A stretch of 64,000 nt of DNA from Hyphomonas sp. (GTDB lineage Bacteria; Pseudomonadota; Alphaproteobacteria; Caulobacterales; Hyphomonadaceae), in assembly GCA_016124495.1 (NCBI GenBank), contig WGNP01000016.1, positions 1 through 64,000 of the forward strand. The letters are read 5' to 3'. Made by a program: the position numbers and the translations under genes. Shown here in pieces: positions 44,287 to 53,483 of this stretch. Positions within the stretch are counted from its first letter, which is position 1. Each line of letters opens with the position of its first letter. The notes under the pieces were generated by a model that saw nothing but the letters and a program-made list of their open reading frames with translations, was not told the DNA's origin and searched no databases.

Positions 44287-45495
44287 ATGCGCGAAGCCGT
44301 TATCGTCTCTACTGCCCGAACTGCCCTGACCAAAGCGGGCCGCGGCGCCCTCAATGATACTCACGGAATCACCATGGCCGGGCACGCGATAAAGGGCGCC
44401 CTCGAGCGCGCCGGGGTCGAAGCCGCCGCGGTGGAGGATGTGTTCCTTGGCTGCGCCGCGCCTGAAGGTGCCACCGGCCATAACGTGGCGCGCAACGCAG
44501 CTCTCGCTGCCGGTTGCCCGTCGACCACGTCGGGCGCTACCATCAACCGCTTCTGCTCCTCGGGCCTGCAGGCCATCGCCAATGCGGCGCACACCGTGAT
44601 CCACGAAGGCGCAGCCGTCACTGTCGGCGGCGGCGTGGAAAGCATCAGCCTCGTTCAGGCCTCGGGCCAGTCGAACCGCCACAAGTATTTCGAGCCGGAA
44701 CTCGCCAAGACCTGGCCGGCCATCTGGATGACGATGATCGAGACAGCCGAGATCGTTGCCGATCGCTACAAGGTCAGCCGCGAATACCAGGACGAGTATT
44801 CTGTCGAGAGCCAGCGCCGCACGGCGGAGTTCCAGCAGAAGGGTTACATGGCGCAGGAAATCGTGCCGCTGAAAACCCGCATGAAACTGATCAACAAGGA
44901 CACCAGGGAAGAAACTTTCCAGGACGTTGTTGCCGACAAGGACGACTGCAACCGTCCCGGCACGACCTATGAAATGGTCGCAGGCCTGAAGCCGGTCTTC
45001 TCGGGCGGCATGGTCATTAAAGAGGGCAAGTATGTCACCGCCGGTAACGCCTCGCAGCTGTCGGACGGCGCCGCTGCCGTGGTTGTCATGGAAGCCAAGG
45101 AAGCTGCAAAGCGCGGCCTGAAACCGCTCGGCCGTTTCGCTGGTTTCAACGTCGCCGGTTGCGATCCCGACGAAATGGGCATCGGCCCCGTCTTCGCTGT
45201 GCCGCGCCTGCTCGAACGTCATGGCTTGAAAGTCAGCGATATCGACCTCTGGGAACTGAACGAGGCCTTTGCCTCACAGTGCCTCTACTCGCGCGACCGT
45301 CTCGGCATTGACCCCGAGAAATACAACGTCAACGGCGGCGCCATCTCGATCGGCCACCCGTTCGGTATGACCGGTGCGCGCTGCACCGGCTCCATCCTGC
45401 TCGAAGGTCAGCGCCGGAAAGCCAAGTGGGGCATCGTCACGATGTGCATCGGCGGCGGCATGGGCGCAGCTGGCCTGTTCGAATTCTACAACTGA
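44287..45495 (+). CDS. Thiolase (acetyl-CoA C-acyltransferase)
   Basis: A 402-residue thiolase, condensing or cleaving acyl-CoA at the beta-keto stage. The first catalytic Cys is Cys90 in INRFCSSGLQAIANAA. Later blocks are TAGNASQLSDGAAAVVVM, WELNEAFASQCLYSRD, the catalytic His in NGGAISIGHPFGMTGAR, and the second Cys in VTMCIGGGMGAAGLFE. The ATG at 44287 follows GGAGGAAG. Fatty-acid degradation (FadA-like) is more likely than acetoacetyl-CoA synthesis because of the family pattern, but this is not certain. Terminator follows. Confidence 0.93.
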   Translation: MREAVIVSTARTALTKAGRGALNDTHGITMAGHAIKGALERAGVEAAAVEDVFLGCAAPEGATGHNVARNAALAAGCPSTTSGATINRFCSSGLQAIANAAHTVIHEGAAVTVGGGVESISLVQASGQSNRHKYFEPELAKTWPAIWMTMIETAEIVADRYKVSREYQDEYSVESQRRTAEFQQKGYMAQEIVPLKTRMKLINKDTREETFQDVVADKDDCNRPGTTYEMVAGLKPVFSGGMVIKEGKYVTAGNASQLSDGAAAVVVMEAKEAAKRGLKPLGRFAGFNVAGCDPDEMGIGPVFAVPRLLERHGLKVSDIDLWELNEAFASQCLYSRDRLGIDPEKYNVNGGAISIGHPFGMTGARCTGSILLEGQRRKAKWGIVTMCIGGGMGAAGLFEFYN

Positions 45496-45522
45496 TCTGG
45501 AACACCCACATTCGCAGAACGG

Positions 45523-45551
45523 AAAGGGCGGCCCGCGAGGCCGCCCTTTTC
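45523..45551 (+). terminator. Intrinsic terminator after the thiolase gene
   Basis: AAAGGGCGGCC (45523-45533) pairs over 11 bp with GGCCGCCCTTT (45539-45549) around CGCGA, followed by TTTTCTTTT. It separates the thiolase from the lipoprotein gene. Confidence 0.93.
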
Positions 45552-45632
45552 TTTTGCGCAGCAAACGGCGTGCCTTCATCATGCCGCAGGAACATGCAAC
45601 AGGGGTGGCATGGTCTCCGGAGCACCCATGCG

Positions 45633-46727
45633 ATGAAACAACTGTTTGCCGCCTTGGCGGCCCTCGCTCTGACAGCTGCCTGCAGCAACGCCCCCGAAAC
45701 GCCGGAGGCCGCAACGGAGTTCGCCGCAGCAAATGACCTGACGTCCGCGCCCGAAGCTGAGCCGGAAGCCGAAAGCCGCCCAACCGAGTATGCCCTGATC
45801 GGGCAGAAGCTGCCCGCCTTCAAGGCGCCCATGGCGGACGGCGCTGCATTTGATTCCGCCAGCTTGAACCGTTGGACGGTAATCGCCGTCTGGGGCGCCT
45901 GGTGCGGCGACTCCCGTGCCGATGGACCTTATGCCGAAGCGCTATTGCGCGCGGTTGCGGCAGACCCGGATCTGGATTTCGTAACGCTCCACGTCCCGCA
46001 GAACGCAGAACGCGCTACGCCGGAGGACATGTTCGGCAAGCATGGCTCGCTGGACGCTTATTTCGAGTCGGTTGGCTACACCTTGCCGGTAATCCTCGAC
46101 ACGGATGCCAGCCTGCGCAACGCGTTGAAGATCAGCTGGACGCCGACCTACCTGGTCGTCTCGCCGGACGGTATTGTTCGCAGTTTCCGCACGGACCTTT
46201 CGGTCGACAAGGACCAACCGGTAAAGACGTTCATCAAAGACATCGCACGTCTGCGCGGCGAGGTGCGGGACGCCGCGACGCTGGTCATTTCGCCGGCCGG
46301 GGCCGGGGGCCTCGGACCGGATACGCCGTTTACCGTCGCTGCAGTCGAAAAGGCGTTGCCCGGGCACATGGTGATTCCAGTAACCGATCCCGCCACCGGA
46401 ACAGTCCGCTTTGAAGTGCGCGCCAAGGGTAGCCAGGCGGCGCGCCTCATCGTCGAACCCGACTGGAGCCGCGGTTATGTGGCGAGCGTGCGCAGCCGTG
46501 ACCCTGCCGTACGCGGCCCCAAAGGCGAAGTGATCGGGCAGGCCCGCCTTGGTGACCTGTCTGATGACAACCGGGCGCTGTGCAGCCCATCGGAGCCTGG
46601 CTGGCTTGTCTGCCCTGATCCGGTCTCGGCGGGCGCCTTTGCCCGGGTCTACAAGGTGGACGGCGGAGATGCCTCTGATCCGGCCGCGATTCTCGCCGAG
46701 CTTCGGTATGTTGCGCCCGCCCGCTGA
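45633..46727 (+). CDS. Thioredoxin-fold lipoprotein (CxxS type)
   Basis: A 364-residue lipoprotein: MKQLFAALAALALTAAC with lipobox Cys at about 17, then an Ala/Glu-rich linker. Residues about 60-190 are a TlpA/redoxin-like domain: IGQKLPAFKAPMADGAAFD, WTVIAVWGAWCGDSRADGPY, then the ISWTPTYLVVSPDGIV cis-Pro segment. The active-site motif is WCGDS: the second Cys of CxxC is Ser, so disulfide exchange would be monothiol. The C-terminal 150 residues (RFEVRAKGSQAARLIVEP onward) are not recognised. It probably acts in the periplasm. ATG at 45633 follows GGAG. Confidence 0.8.
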   Translation: MKQLFAALAALALTAACSNAPETPEAATEFAAANDLTSAPEAEPEAESRPTEYALIGQKLPAFKAPMADGAAFDSASLNRWTVIAVWGAWCGDSRADGPYAEALLRAVAADPDLDFVTLHVPQNAERATPEDMFGKHGSLDAYFESVGYTLPVILDTDASLRNALKISWTPTYLVVSPDGIVRSFRTDLSVDKDQPVKTFIKDIARLRGEVRDAATLVISPAGAGGLGPDTPFTVAAVEKALPGHMVIPVTDPATGTVRFEVRAKGSQAARLIVEPDWSRGYVASVRSRDPAVRGPKGEVIGQARLGDLSDDNRALCSPSEPGWLVCPDPVSAGAFARVYKVDGGDASDPAAILAELRYVAPAR

Positions 46728-46873
46728 TGCGCTCGGATATCGGCATCCGGCCTGCATGGACTTCCAAATCGGGACACCTGAGAGGAATCGGGCTCTGAGG
46801 TTTGAATCTTGGCGCAGGGCGGGCTAACCTGACGTCGAAATCATATCCGGCCCCATCAGGAAGGTACGCCGCA

Positions 46874-48094
46874 ATGCTGCATCCCTCTACCAAGCGCCTC
46901 ATCGACAAGCTGAGCGAGATGACGCGCAAGCAGCGGGTCGCTTGGACCGAAGGCGAGAACGGTACGGTCGTCCATGACACGGAAGGCTACCGTGTCGTCA
47001 TCACGCCGGAACCTCACTCTGTGCTGCTCACGGATGCGCTGGGCCGCGAGATCGAAACCTGCAAGCCGGAAGAATTTGCCGACGATGTGGATTCGCATGG
47101 CCGGCCCTACGCCAAGTTCATCGCGGAACTTTATCGCGAGGCGGCCCGGCATGCGCGTGGCACTGAGAAGGCCATCCGCACTTTGCTCGCGGGCCTCGAT
47201 TCGGTTGAAGCCGAGCCGCCGGCCCCCATTGTTGCCGCAGGGCCGGTCCTGCATCTAGTGGATGCGCCGGACGCCACAACAGACGAAACGGCGCCGATCG
47301 AAAGCGAAACAGAAATCACAGCGGCGGTCGCAGTCCTGGCGGACCAGATCAACGGTACGCCGCCCACCGGCGAAGCCGAGGCCGTCGCGGCGCATGAACC
47401 GGAACCTGAATCCGCCCCCGAACCTGTGATCGTTGCGCAAGCGCCCGGGCCGGAACCGGTTCCTGAGCCCATCGCGCTCTTCAGGCCCGTTGCGCAAGCC
47501 CCCCTCGAGGCGCCTGCGCCGTCCGTCGAAGTCGCTCCGCTGGTCGAGGAACCCGGATCGTTTGGGACATTCGGTGCTTTCGAGCACACACCTGCACAGC
47601 CGGTTGCCGAGCCAGAGCCCGAAATCTTGCCGGCCCCGGAACCGGAAGCTGAATGGGTTGTTTCCGAAGTGGCGCCTGCAGCCGAAGTCGCGCCTCAGTT
47701 GATGGTTACGGAACGCGCACCTGAACCGAAACCGGAGCCCATTCCGGAACCGGCACCCACGCCGCCCGTTCCGACCTTAAGCCAGCCGATCTCGCTGTCG
47801 TCCATCCCGTTCGGGTTTGGTTTGGGCGCCGCCCAACGTGCCGGCGCGCCTTCCCACCCCTCGACTACGCCTCCGGAGCCGGTACCGCCTGTCTCCGCGG
47901 ATGCCCCGGCACGCCTCGTGATCGATGGAACGCTCGACCTTCCGGATATGACACCCGGAGAGTTTGATGGAGTCGCCGAGGCAGATGCCTATCCGCCGCT
48001 GATGCCGCAAACCGGTCCGCTGGAACTGCCCGGTGAAAGCGCGCCGCCGGTGCCCGAACCTGGAAGTGCGCGCCGGTTCAATCCCTGGAACTAG
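46874..48094 (+). CDS. Hypothetical protein with Glu/Pro-rich low-complexity region
   Basis: A 406-residue protein. The N-terminal 110 residues are ordered: MLHPSTKRLIDKLSEMTRKQ, VVITPEPHSVLLTDALGREI, RPYAKFIAELYREAARHARG and AIRTLLAGLDS. I do not recognise the fold. From about residue 120 on it is mainly Glu, Pro and Ala, with repeated EPEPE/PEPIPEPAP patterns, ending SARRFNPWN. Such tails occur in envelope-spanning or cytoskeletal adaptor proteins, but no signal or TM segment is evident. ATG at 46874 follows an AAGG site. Function unknown. Confidence 0.65.
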   Translation: MLHPSTKRLIDKLSEMTRKQRVAWTEGENGTVVHDTEGYRVVITPEPHSVLLTDALGREIETCKPEEFADDVDSHGRPYAKFIAELYREAARHARGTEKAIRTLLAGLDSVEAEPPAPIVAAGPVLHLVDAPDATTDETAPIESETEITAAVAVLADQINGTPPTGEAEAVAAHEPEPESAPEPVIVAQAPGPEPVPEPIALFRPVAQAPLEAPAPSVEVAPLVEEPGSFGTFGAFEHTPAQPVAEPEPEILPAPEPEAEWVVSEVAPAAEVAPQLMVTERAPEPKPEPIPEPAPTPPVPTLSQPISLSSIPFGFGLGAAQRAGAPSHPSTTPPEPVPPVSADAPARLVIDGTLDLPDMTPGEFDGVAEADAYPPLMPQTGPLELPGESAPPVPEPGSARRFNPWN

Positions 48095-48264
48095 CCTGAA
48101 CTTCAGGCACCTGTGGCCCTGGAAGCACGCTCGCGTTTCCTTCGCAGCCCAACCACTCGCGCGGCAGGCGACCAGCGTTTCCCTTGGCCCTGCGGTATGA
48201 GACACCCCCGCCAGACGAGGCTGCATCGATGCGAGCTTCCAGCCTGCCGCGCAAAGGTGACCCC

Positions 48265-50487
48265 ATGCCGCCCCAGATTGATCTTCGCCGCCTTTCTGCC
48301 TGCGTAAGCCTGATCGCCCTTGCGGCCAGCGGCGTGCCGGCATTCGCCCAGACCGCAGAAGATGAGACCACCGCCCGGCTCGGCACGGTCACGGTGACCG
48401 CCCAGCGCGTCGAAGAAAACCTTCAGGAAGTGCCGATCTCGATCTCGACCCTGTCGGACGAGAAACTGGACACGTTGAAATCCTCCGGCGCCGACGTGCG
48501 GTTTCTCTCTGCCCGCGTGCCCAGCGTGATCGCCGAAAGCTCCTTCGGCCGCGCCTTTCCGCGATTCTACATTCGCGGCATCGGCAACACCGATTTCGAT
48601 CTCAACGCCTCACAGCCCGTCAGCCTTGTCTATGATGATGTGCCCTATGAAAGCCCCATCCTGAAAGGCTTTCCGGTGTTCGACCTTGAGCAGATCGAAG
48701 TGCTGCGCGGACCGCAGGGCACACTGTTCGGCCGCAATACGCCGGGCGGCATCATCAAGTTCGACTCGCGCAAGCCGCAGGACGAGTTCGAAGCGTATGT
48801 CCGCTCCGCCTATGGCAACTACAACACACGCGACCTTGAAGGCGCGGTGAACCTGCCAGTGGTTCAGGATGTGCTCGCCGTGAGGCTTTCCGGCCTCTAT
48901 CAGGAGCGCGATGGCTATGTCGACAATGCCTTCACCGGCGAAGAGGATGTCTACGAAGGCTTCAAGGAAGTTGCCGGACGCGCGCAATTCATGTTCACGC
49001 CGAAAGGGACGGACTTCTCGGCCCTGCTAAACCTGCATACCCGCTCCAATGACGGCAATGCACGCCTGTTTCGCGCCAACATCATAGATGCAGGCCACAA
49101 AGGATTGGGCTCGGGCTTTGATCGCGACACGGTATTCTATGACGGCCAGAACTTCCTGACGCAGGACACATCAGGTGTGACCCTGCGTCTCGACAAGCCG
49201 CTGACGGAAGCGATCACCGCCACCTATGTCTTCGGCCACGAGAAGGCCGAGATCGAAAGCCGCGGCGATATTGATGGCGGCTTCGGCGCCGCTTTCCTCG
49301 GCGCCGGCAGGTTCGGCCCCGGGCTTATCCCGTTCCCAGTGGAAACCAGCGGCGCCGTCGACTCGCTCGACCAGTCGACACATGAAGTGCGCTTCACCTT
49401 CGACGCGGGCGGAGCGCTGCGCGCACAGGCCGGCGTGTTCCTGTTCCAGGAAGAAGTAGCGATCACCTCTCGCGCCTTCGCCTCGCTCACGCCCGGCCGG
49501 CCACAGACGAGAGTGGCGCAGCGCGATCTCGACACCGACAGCAAGGCCCTGTTCGCGTCGCTCAGCTATGACCTGACCGAACGCCTCGTGGTGTCCGGCG
49601 GCGCGCGCTGGACACAAGACGAAAAGCAATTCAGCGCAGCGGGCGACCAACGCGAACTTGGCGACGAGCAGATCAGCTGGGATGTGTCCGCTGCCTATAC
49701 CGCGACCGACGACATCAACCTCTACGGCCGCATCGCCAAGGGCTTTCGGGGGCCCACGGTTCAGCAGCGGTTCGGCGCGCCGTCACAGGCCGACAGCGAA
49801 ACCGTCCTGTCTTACGAAGCCGGCGCCAAGACCGAATTGTTCGATGACCGTGTACGCGCGAACGTCAGCGTCTTTGCCTTCGAACTCGAAGACCAGCAGT
49901 TGACCATCGTGGGCGGGCTTACCAACGATGTGTCGCTGTTCAATGCCGACAAAAGCGAGGGCTATGGCTTCGAAGCCGACATTGAAGCGGCGCCTACACA
50001 AAGCATCCTGATGACCGCCGGTCTTTCCTACAACAAGACCGAGTTCAAGGACGACGTGATCATAGCGCCAGGCTGCGGCGCGCCGTGCACGATCCTCGAT
50101 GCGGCGGTATTTGCCTCCGATGGTGTAACGCTGCTCGGCTATAACATTTCCGGCAACGCGTTCCCGAATGCGCCGGAATGGATAGCCAACGTCACGGCGC
50201 GCTACGGCGTCCCGGTGCCAGGCGGCGAAATTTATGGTTACACAGACTGGGCCTTCAAGGGCGAAACGAATTTCTTCCTGTATGACAGTATCGAGTTCGG
50301 CCAGGAGGGATACTGGGAAGGCGGCCTCAAGGCAGGCTTCAAGTCAGACCGCGGCTATGACGCGTCCGTCTTTGTTCGCAACATCCTCGACGAGGAAGCG
50401 CTGGAAGGCGGCATCGACTTCAACAACCTGACCGGCTTCGTGAATGAACCCCGCACCTACGGGATCCAGCTGCGCTGGGATTTCTGA
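48265..50487 (+). CDS. TonB-dependent outer membrane receptor
   Basis: A 740-residue receptor taking up a ligand across the outer membrane with TonB energy. After a signal peptide (RRLSACVSLIALAASGVPAF-A) comes a TonB-box-like region with LGTVTVTAQRVEENLQEVPI, then the plug domain (SGADVRFLSARVPSVIAESS, PRFYIRGIGNTDFDLNASQP, VEVLRGPQGTLFGRN-like EVLRGPQGTLFGRNTPGG). The rest is the 22-strand barrel, ending YGIQLRWDF with the terminal Phe. ATG at 48265 has an AAGGTGA site. Ligand unknown; this subgroup is common in Sphingomonadales and Hyphomonadaceae. Confidence 0.92.
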   Translation: MPPQIDLRRLSACVSLIALAASGVPAFAQTAEDETTARLGTVTVTAQRVEENLQEVPISISTLSDEKLDTLKSSGADVRFLSARVPSVIAESSFGRAFPRFYIRGIGNTDFDLNASQPVSLVYDDVPYESPILKGFPVFDLEQIEVLRGPQGTLFGRNTPGGIIKFDSRKPQDEFEAYVRSAYGNYNTRDLEGAVNLPVVQDVLAVRLSGLYQERDGYVDNAFTGEEDVYEGFKEVAGRAQFMFTPKGTDFSALLNLHTRSNDGNARLFRANIIDAGHKGLGSGFDRDTVFYDGQNFLTQDTSGVTLRLDKPLTEAITATYVFGHEKAEIESRGDIDGGFGAAFLGAGRFGPGLIPFPVETSGAVDSLDQSTHEVRFTFDAGGALRAQAGVFLFQEEVAITSRAFASLTPGRPQTRVAQRDLDTDSKALFASLSYDLTERLVVSGGARWTQDEKQFSAAGDQRELGDEQISWDVSAAYTATDDINLYGRIAKGFRGPTVQQRFGAPSQADSETVLSYEAGAKTELFDDRVRANVSVFAFELEDQQLTIVGGLTNDVSLFNADKSEGYGFEADIEAAPTQSILMTAGLSYNKTEFKDDVIIAPGCGAPCTILDAAVFASDGVTLLGYNISGNAFPNAPEWIANVTARYGVPVPGGEIYGYTDWAFKGETNFFLYDSIEFGQEGYWEGGLKAGFKSDRGYDASVFVRNILDEEALEGGIDFNNLTGFVNEPRTYGIQLRWDF

Positions 50488-50489
50488 GG

Positions 50490-50906
50490 TCAGCCGACCG
50501 TTTCATCCGCCTGCGCACAAACGCCAGGGGACAGAGACAGGCTGCCGGTCATCACACTGGTGTCACGGTAGAACTCGAATCGAAGCACCACATTATGCTT
50601 TCCGAGAAAGGACCCAGAATACCCTCGGCAGGCACGCTTGAAAAGCTGCTCGCGGTAAACTGCGAAGTTGGACGCCGCTTCAGAGCGAAGCTTCACGCGC
50701 ACAAGTCGCTGGTTGGAAGAAACCAGGACAGCGTCCGGGGTGGAGCGAATAGCAAAGCCGGCAAGCGCAGCGGCCCTCGCTGACTGGCGCTCGACAAATT
50801 CGATGCGCTTCTCAGGCTCAGCTTCCTGAAAATTGAAGCCGGCATCGTATGTGAAATAAAGCACAACGATAATGACGGCGATTATGGCGACAGCGATTTT
50901 TTCCAT
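50490..50906 (-). CDS. Hypothetical single-span membrane protein
   Basis: A 138-residue protein with an N-terminal TM anchor (KIAVAIIAVIIVVLYFTYDA) and a soluble part rich in basic and aromatic residues: RIEFVERQSARAAALAGFAI, TPDAVLVSSNQRLVRVKLRS, FKRACRGYSGSFLGKHNVVL, ending in CAQADETVG. Two Cys could form a disulfide if periplasmic. I recognise no family. Convergent with the TonB receptor, just 2 bp apart. Confidence 0.65.
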   Translation of the reverse strand: MEKIAVAIIAVIIVVLYFTYDAGFNFQEAEPEKRIEFVERQSARAAALAGFAIRSTPDAVLVSSNQRLVRVKLRSEAASNFAVYREQLFKRACRGYSGSFLGKHNVVLRFEFYRDTSVMTGSLSLSPGVCAQADETVG

Positions 50907-50992
50907 AAGCGCTCTTGTACAGCATCATGAAAAAAAATTCCTCTCGCCGAGGCGTGAAACCCGACACACGCGCTTAACCGATCGGCAACACT

Positions 50993-51361
50993 TCAAACCG
51001 GCGAGACGTCCGTTACCTTGTAAGTCTGCGCTTCGCGGTCCGCATGATTGATGGTCAGATATTCGCCTTCTCGGAAGATATGCGCGCCGAAGCGGAAGAT
51101 GCCTTCATCGTCTCCCTCAGCATCTTCATCATAGTGGAAAAACCAGTTCTGTCCGCGATGGGTCAGCCATCCATCGGCCTTTTCAGCCGGATCCGAATGA
51201 AACCGGAACACGCGGCAGGCTTTCCGGTGCGTCCGCCAGGCCTCGACGTCAAGTTGACCCGCATCGTCAAGCGGCGCGATAATCATGTAGCCCTGTTCCG
51301 GGTCACCGGCCGGAAGGCCGGGATTGCGTGCGAGTTGAAGCGTAATACGGCGAAGGGGCAT
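50993..51361 (-). CDS. Conserved hypothetical protein downstream of USP
   Basis: A 122-residue soluble protein: MPLRRITLQLARNPGLPAGD, then YMIIAPLDDAGQLDVEAWRT, CRVFRFHSDPAEKADGWLTH, GQNWFFHYDEDAEGDDEGIF and a C-terminal YLTINHADREAQTYKVTDV. Similar small proteins occur in alphaproteobacteria (I recall them as uncharacterised). It starts 18 bp after the universal stress protein stop on the same strand, so it is co-transcribed. Function unknown; a stress-linked role is inferred from position only. Confidence 0.7.
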   Translation of the reverse strand: MPLRRITLQLARNPGLPAGDPEQGYMIIAPLDDAGQLDVEAWRTHRKACRVFRFHSDPAEKADGWLTHRGQNWFFHYDEDAEGDDEGIFRFGAHIFREGEYLTINHADREAQTYKVTDVSPV

Positions 51362-51379
51362 GTTCAGTCTCCGGATGAA

Positions 51380-52213
51380 TTATCGGGCCAGCGCCAAGGC
51401 AGATCTGCTGCCTGATTCGAGGAGGCGGCGGCTTGTGCCGCCAAACAACCGCTCGCCGAGGCGTGAATGTCCGTAAGCCCCGGCGACAATCATCGACGCG
51501 CTGGACCTTTCGGCCAGCGAAAGGAGGGCGCCGGCCACTTCGCCGTCCAGACTTTCGGTGCGGGGCGACACGCCCTTGCGCTTGAGCCAGTCAGCAAGCG
51601 AGCCGGGGGCTACGTCTGGGCGGGCACCGTCACGTTCCGCGTCCTTATGGTTCTGTGCGATGATGACTTCGCCGAACGCGGCAATCAGCGGGGCATGGAA
51701 CCGCACCGCGCGAGAGGCGCCGTTCGATCCGTCCCATCCGATGATCACCGGTCCGGGTCTGAACGGCTTTTCGCTGGCGAGGACGACCGGCAGGCGCGCG
51801 TCCATCATCACATGATCGAACGCCGCCGAGAGTGGCTCGCCGCTCTTGGCCGCGCTGCGCGGGAAAACGATAGCTTCGGCGAGGGTGGCCGCGCTGGCAG
51901 CGGCGGCCTCAGCGGTGGCCACTTGATGCATGAACGTCGTCTCCAACCCATGGGCTTCCTGGGTCACGGCGCTGCGGAAGGCGGCTTCGGCGGCGGCGAG
52001 CATGTCCTTCTGCATTTCAATCAGGCTGTTGGCTGCTGCAGCAGGCAGCCCGGCGGCCTCAGGTGTCGAGACAAGCATCAGCGCGGATTCGGGATCCGGC
52101 AGCGCGCACAGGCCGATGAGCGGCAGATTAAGCTGGCGCGCGATGGCCAAGGCGGACTGGGTGGTCAGGGCATCGGTTCCGGAAGACCCCTGAAGCACGG
52201 CGACGATCGACAT
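51380..52213 (-). CDS. Universal stress protein (tandem UspA-like)
   Basis: A 277-residue protein made of two Usp-like halves, opening MSIVAVLQGSSGTDALTTQS. The second half contains FRPGPVIIGWDGSNGASRAV and the ATP-binding signature VAGAYGHSRLGERLFGG (G-x2-G-x9-G type) with TSRRLL. The first half has degenerate binding residues. Double-length Usp proteins are often ATP-binding stress effectors. ATG at 52213 has AAGGAG. It leads the small conserved hypothetical gene and lies 76 bp after the leucine-dehydrogenase-type gene on the same strand. Confidence 0.9.
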   Translation of the reverse strand: MSIVAVLQGSSGTDALTTQSALAIARQLNLPLIGLCALPDPESALMLVSTPEAAGLPAAAANSLIEMQKDMLAAAEAAFRSAVTQEAHGLETTFMHQVATAEAAAASAATLAEAIVFPRSAAKSGEPLSAAFDHVMMDARLPVVLASEKPFRPGPVIIGWDGSNGASRAVRFHAPLIAAFGEVIIAQNHKDAERDGARPDVAPGSLADWLKRKGVSPRTESLDGEVAGALLSLAERSSASMIVAGAYGHSRLGERLFGGTSRRLLESGSRSALALAR

Positions 52214-52289
52214 GGCAAACTCCTTGCGGCCCACGTCAGGCCGCGTTCAAGCCCATACCATTCGGCGGCCAGGGCCGTACCTGTGGAAA

Positions 52290-53339
52290 CTACTTAGTCT
52301 TCCGGGCTGAAGCAATGCGCGCCCGGGCAATGCGGTCGGCCACGTAGTTCGTGGGCTGACTGGTTTCAAGGGCTTCATCCAGCACCTCGCCCAGCGTGAC
52401 GATCAGGCGGGACAGCTTAGCCTCTACCCAGTCGCGCGAATAGCTGCCGGAGATTTCGGCGGCAACATTGATGATGCCGCCGGCGTTGATCACATAGTCG
52501 GGGGCATAGAGAATACCCTTACGGCGGAGGAACTCGCCCATCTCCGGCACGACCAGCTGGTTGTTCGCGCCGCCCGCCACGCCCTTGACCTTCAGCCGCG
52601 CCAGAGTTTTCTCGTTGATGATCGCGCCGAGCGCGTTCGGCGAAAAGATGTCGGCCTCCACGTCATAGATATCGTTTGGCGAGACGATCTTCGCACCGGT
52701 TTTCTTCGCGACCGTGTCAAGCGCATCCTGATCGATGTCTGTGATGACGAGATGGGCGCCCGCCTTCGCCAGGTGCTCGCAGGTGTAGCCGCCGACCGAA
52801 CCGACGCCCTGCACGGCAATGGCGCGACCGTTCAGATCGTCCGTACCGAACAGGCGCCTGGCTACTTCGCGGATCCCGAGATAGACACCCTTCGCGGTGA
52901 CCGGGGAGGGATCCCCACTCGCGGCAGCGCCCTCATCGAGGCCCGCCACAAAACGCGTCTCTTGACGCACAGTCGTCATGTCGGAGACGTCCACACCGAC
53001 ATCCTCGGCAGTGTAATACCTGCCCTGCAGGCTTTCCACGGCGCGGCCGAAGGCGCGGAAAAGCTCCGGGGTTTTGCCTGACTTGGGATCGCCCCAGATC
53101 ACGGCCTTGCCGCCGCCGAGCGGAATGCCAGCCATGGCATTCTTGTAGCTCATGCCCTGCGAGAGACGCAGGACATCGGTCAGCATCGCATCGCCCGTGG
53201 GATAGTTCCACATGCGGCAGCCTCCGGCTGCGGGGCCGAGCGCCGTGGAATGCACCGAAATCATACATTTCAGGCCTGTCGCGGTATCGTGGAAAGCATG
53301 CACGCCCTCGTGGGCGTCGAAAGAGGGGTGATCGAACAT
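52290..53339 (-). CDS. Leucine/valine dehydrogenase-type Glu/Leu/Phe/Val dehydrogenase
   Basis: A 349-residue NAD-dependent amino acid dehydrogenase, deaminating branched-chain amino acids to 2-oxo acids. The N-terminal domain has ISVHSTALGPAAGGCRMW and GMSYKNAMAGIPLGGGKAVI with the catalytic Lys pair, then VYLGIREVARRLFG. The Rossmann part is IAVQGVGSVGGYTCEHLAKAG and VITDIDQDALDT. Short length and the GPAAGGCRMW start fit LeuDH/PheDH rather than GDH. The ATG at 53339 is chosen because MFDHPSFDAHEGVHAFHD matches family starts. Divergent from trkH. Confidence 0.9.
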   Translation of the reverse strand: MFDHPSFDAHEGVHAFHDTATGLKCMISVHSTALGPAAGGCRMWNYPTGDAMLTDVLRLSQGMSYKNAMAGIPLGGGKAVIWGDPKSGKTPELFRAFGRAVESLQGRYYTAEDVGVDVSDMTTVRQETRFVAGLDEGAAASGDPSPVTAKGVYLGIREVARRLFGTDDLNGRAIAVQGVGSVGGYTCEHLAKAGAHLVITDIDQDALDTVAKKTGAKIVSPNDIYDVEADIFSPNALGAIINEKTLARLKVKGVAGGANNQLVVPEMGEFLRRKGILYAPDYVINAGGIINVAAEISGSYSRDWVEAKLSRLIVTLGEVLDEALETSQPTNYVADRIARARIASARKTK

Positions 53340-53483
53340 CGGCGCGACTCGAAAACAGGGTTTCAAATTAAACGGGTTGCGCCGCTGTAACCGCGAGGCT
53401 TGCGCTGGGTCAACCTGCAGGAGGACGCTGCGCCGGCGCCGCATTGACACCTTTGCAGGGTTTGCGGCGTAAGGTGCCCGCGC

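Noticed and set aside
42475..45222. A 915-codon minus-strand open frame across pckA, a terminator and the thiolase gene
   Set aside because: It is the mirror of two strongly recognised plus-strand genes and runs through an intrinsic terminator; high GC with codon bias produces such shadows. The translation has no recognisable domain.
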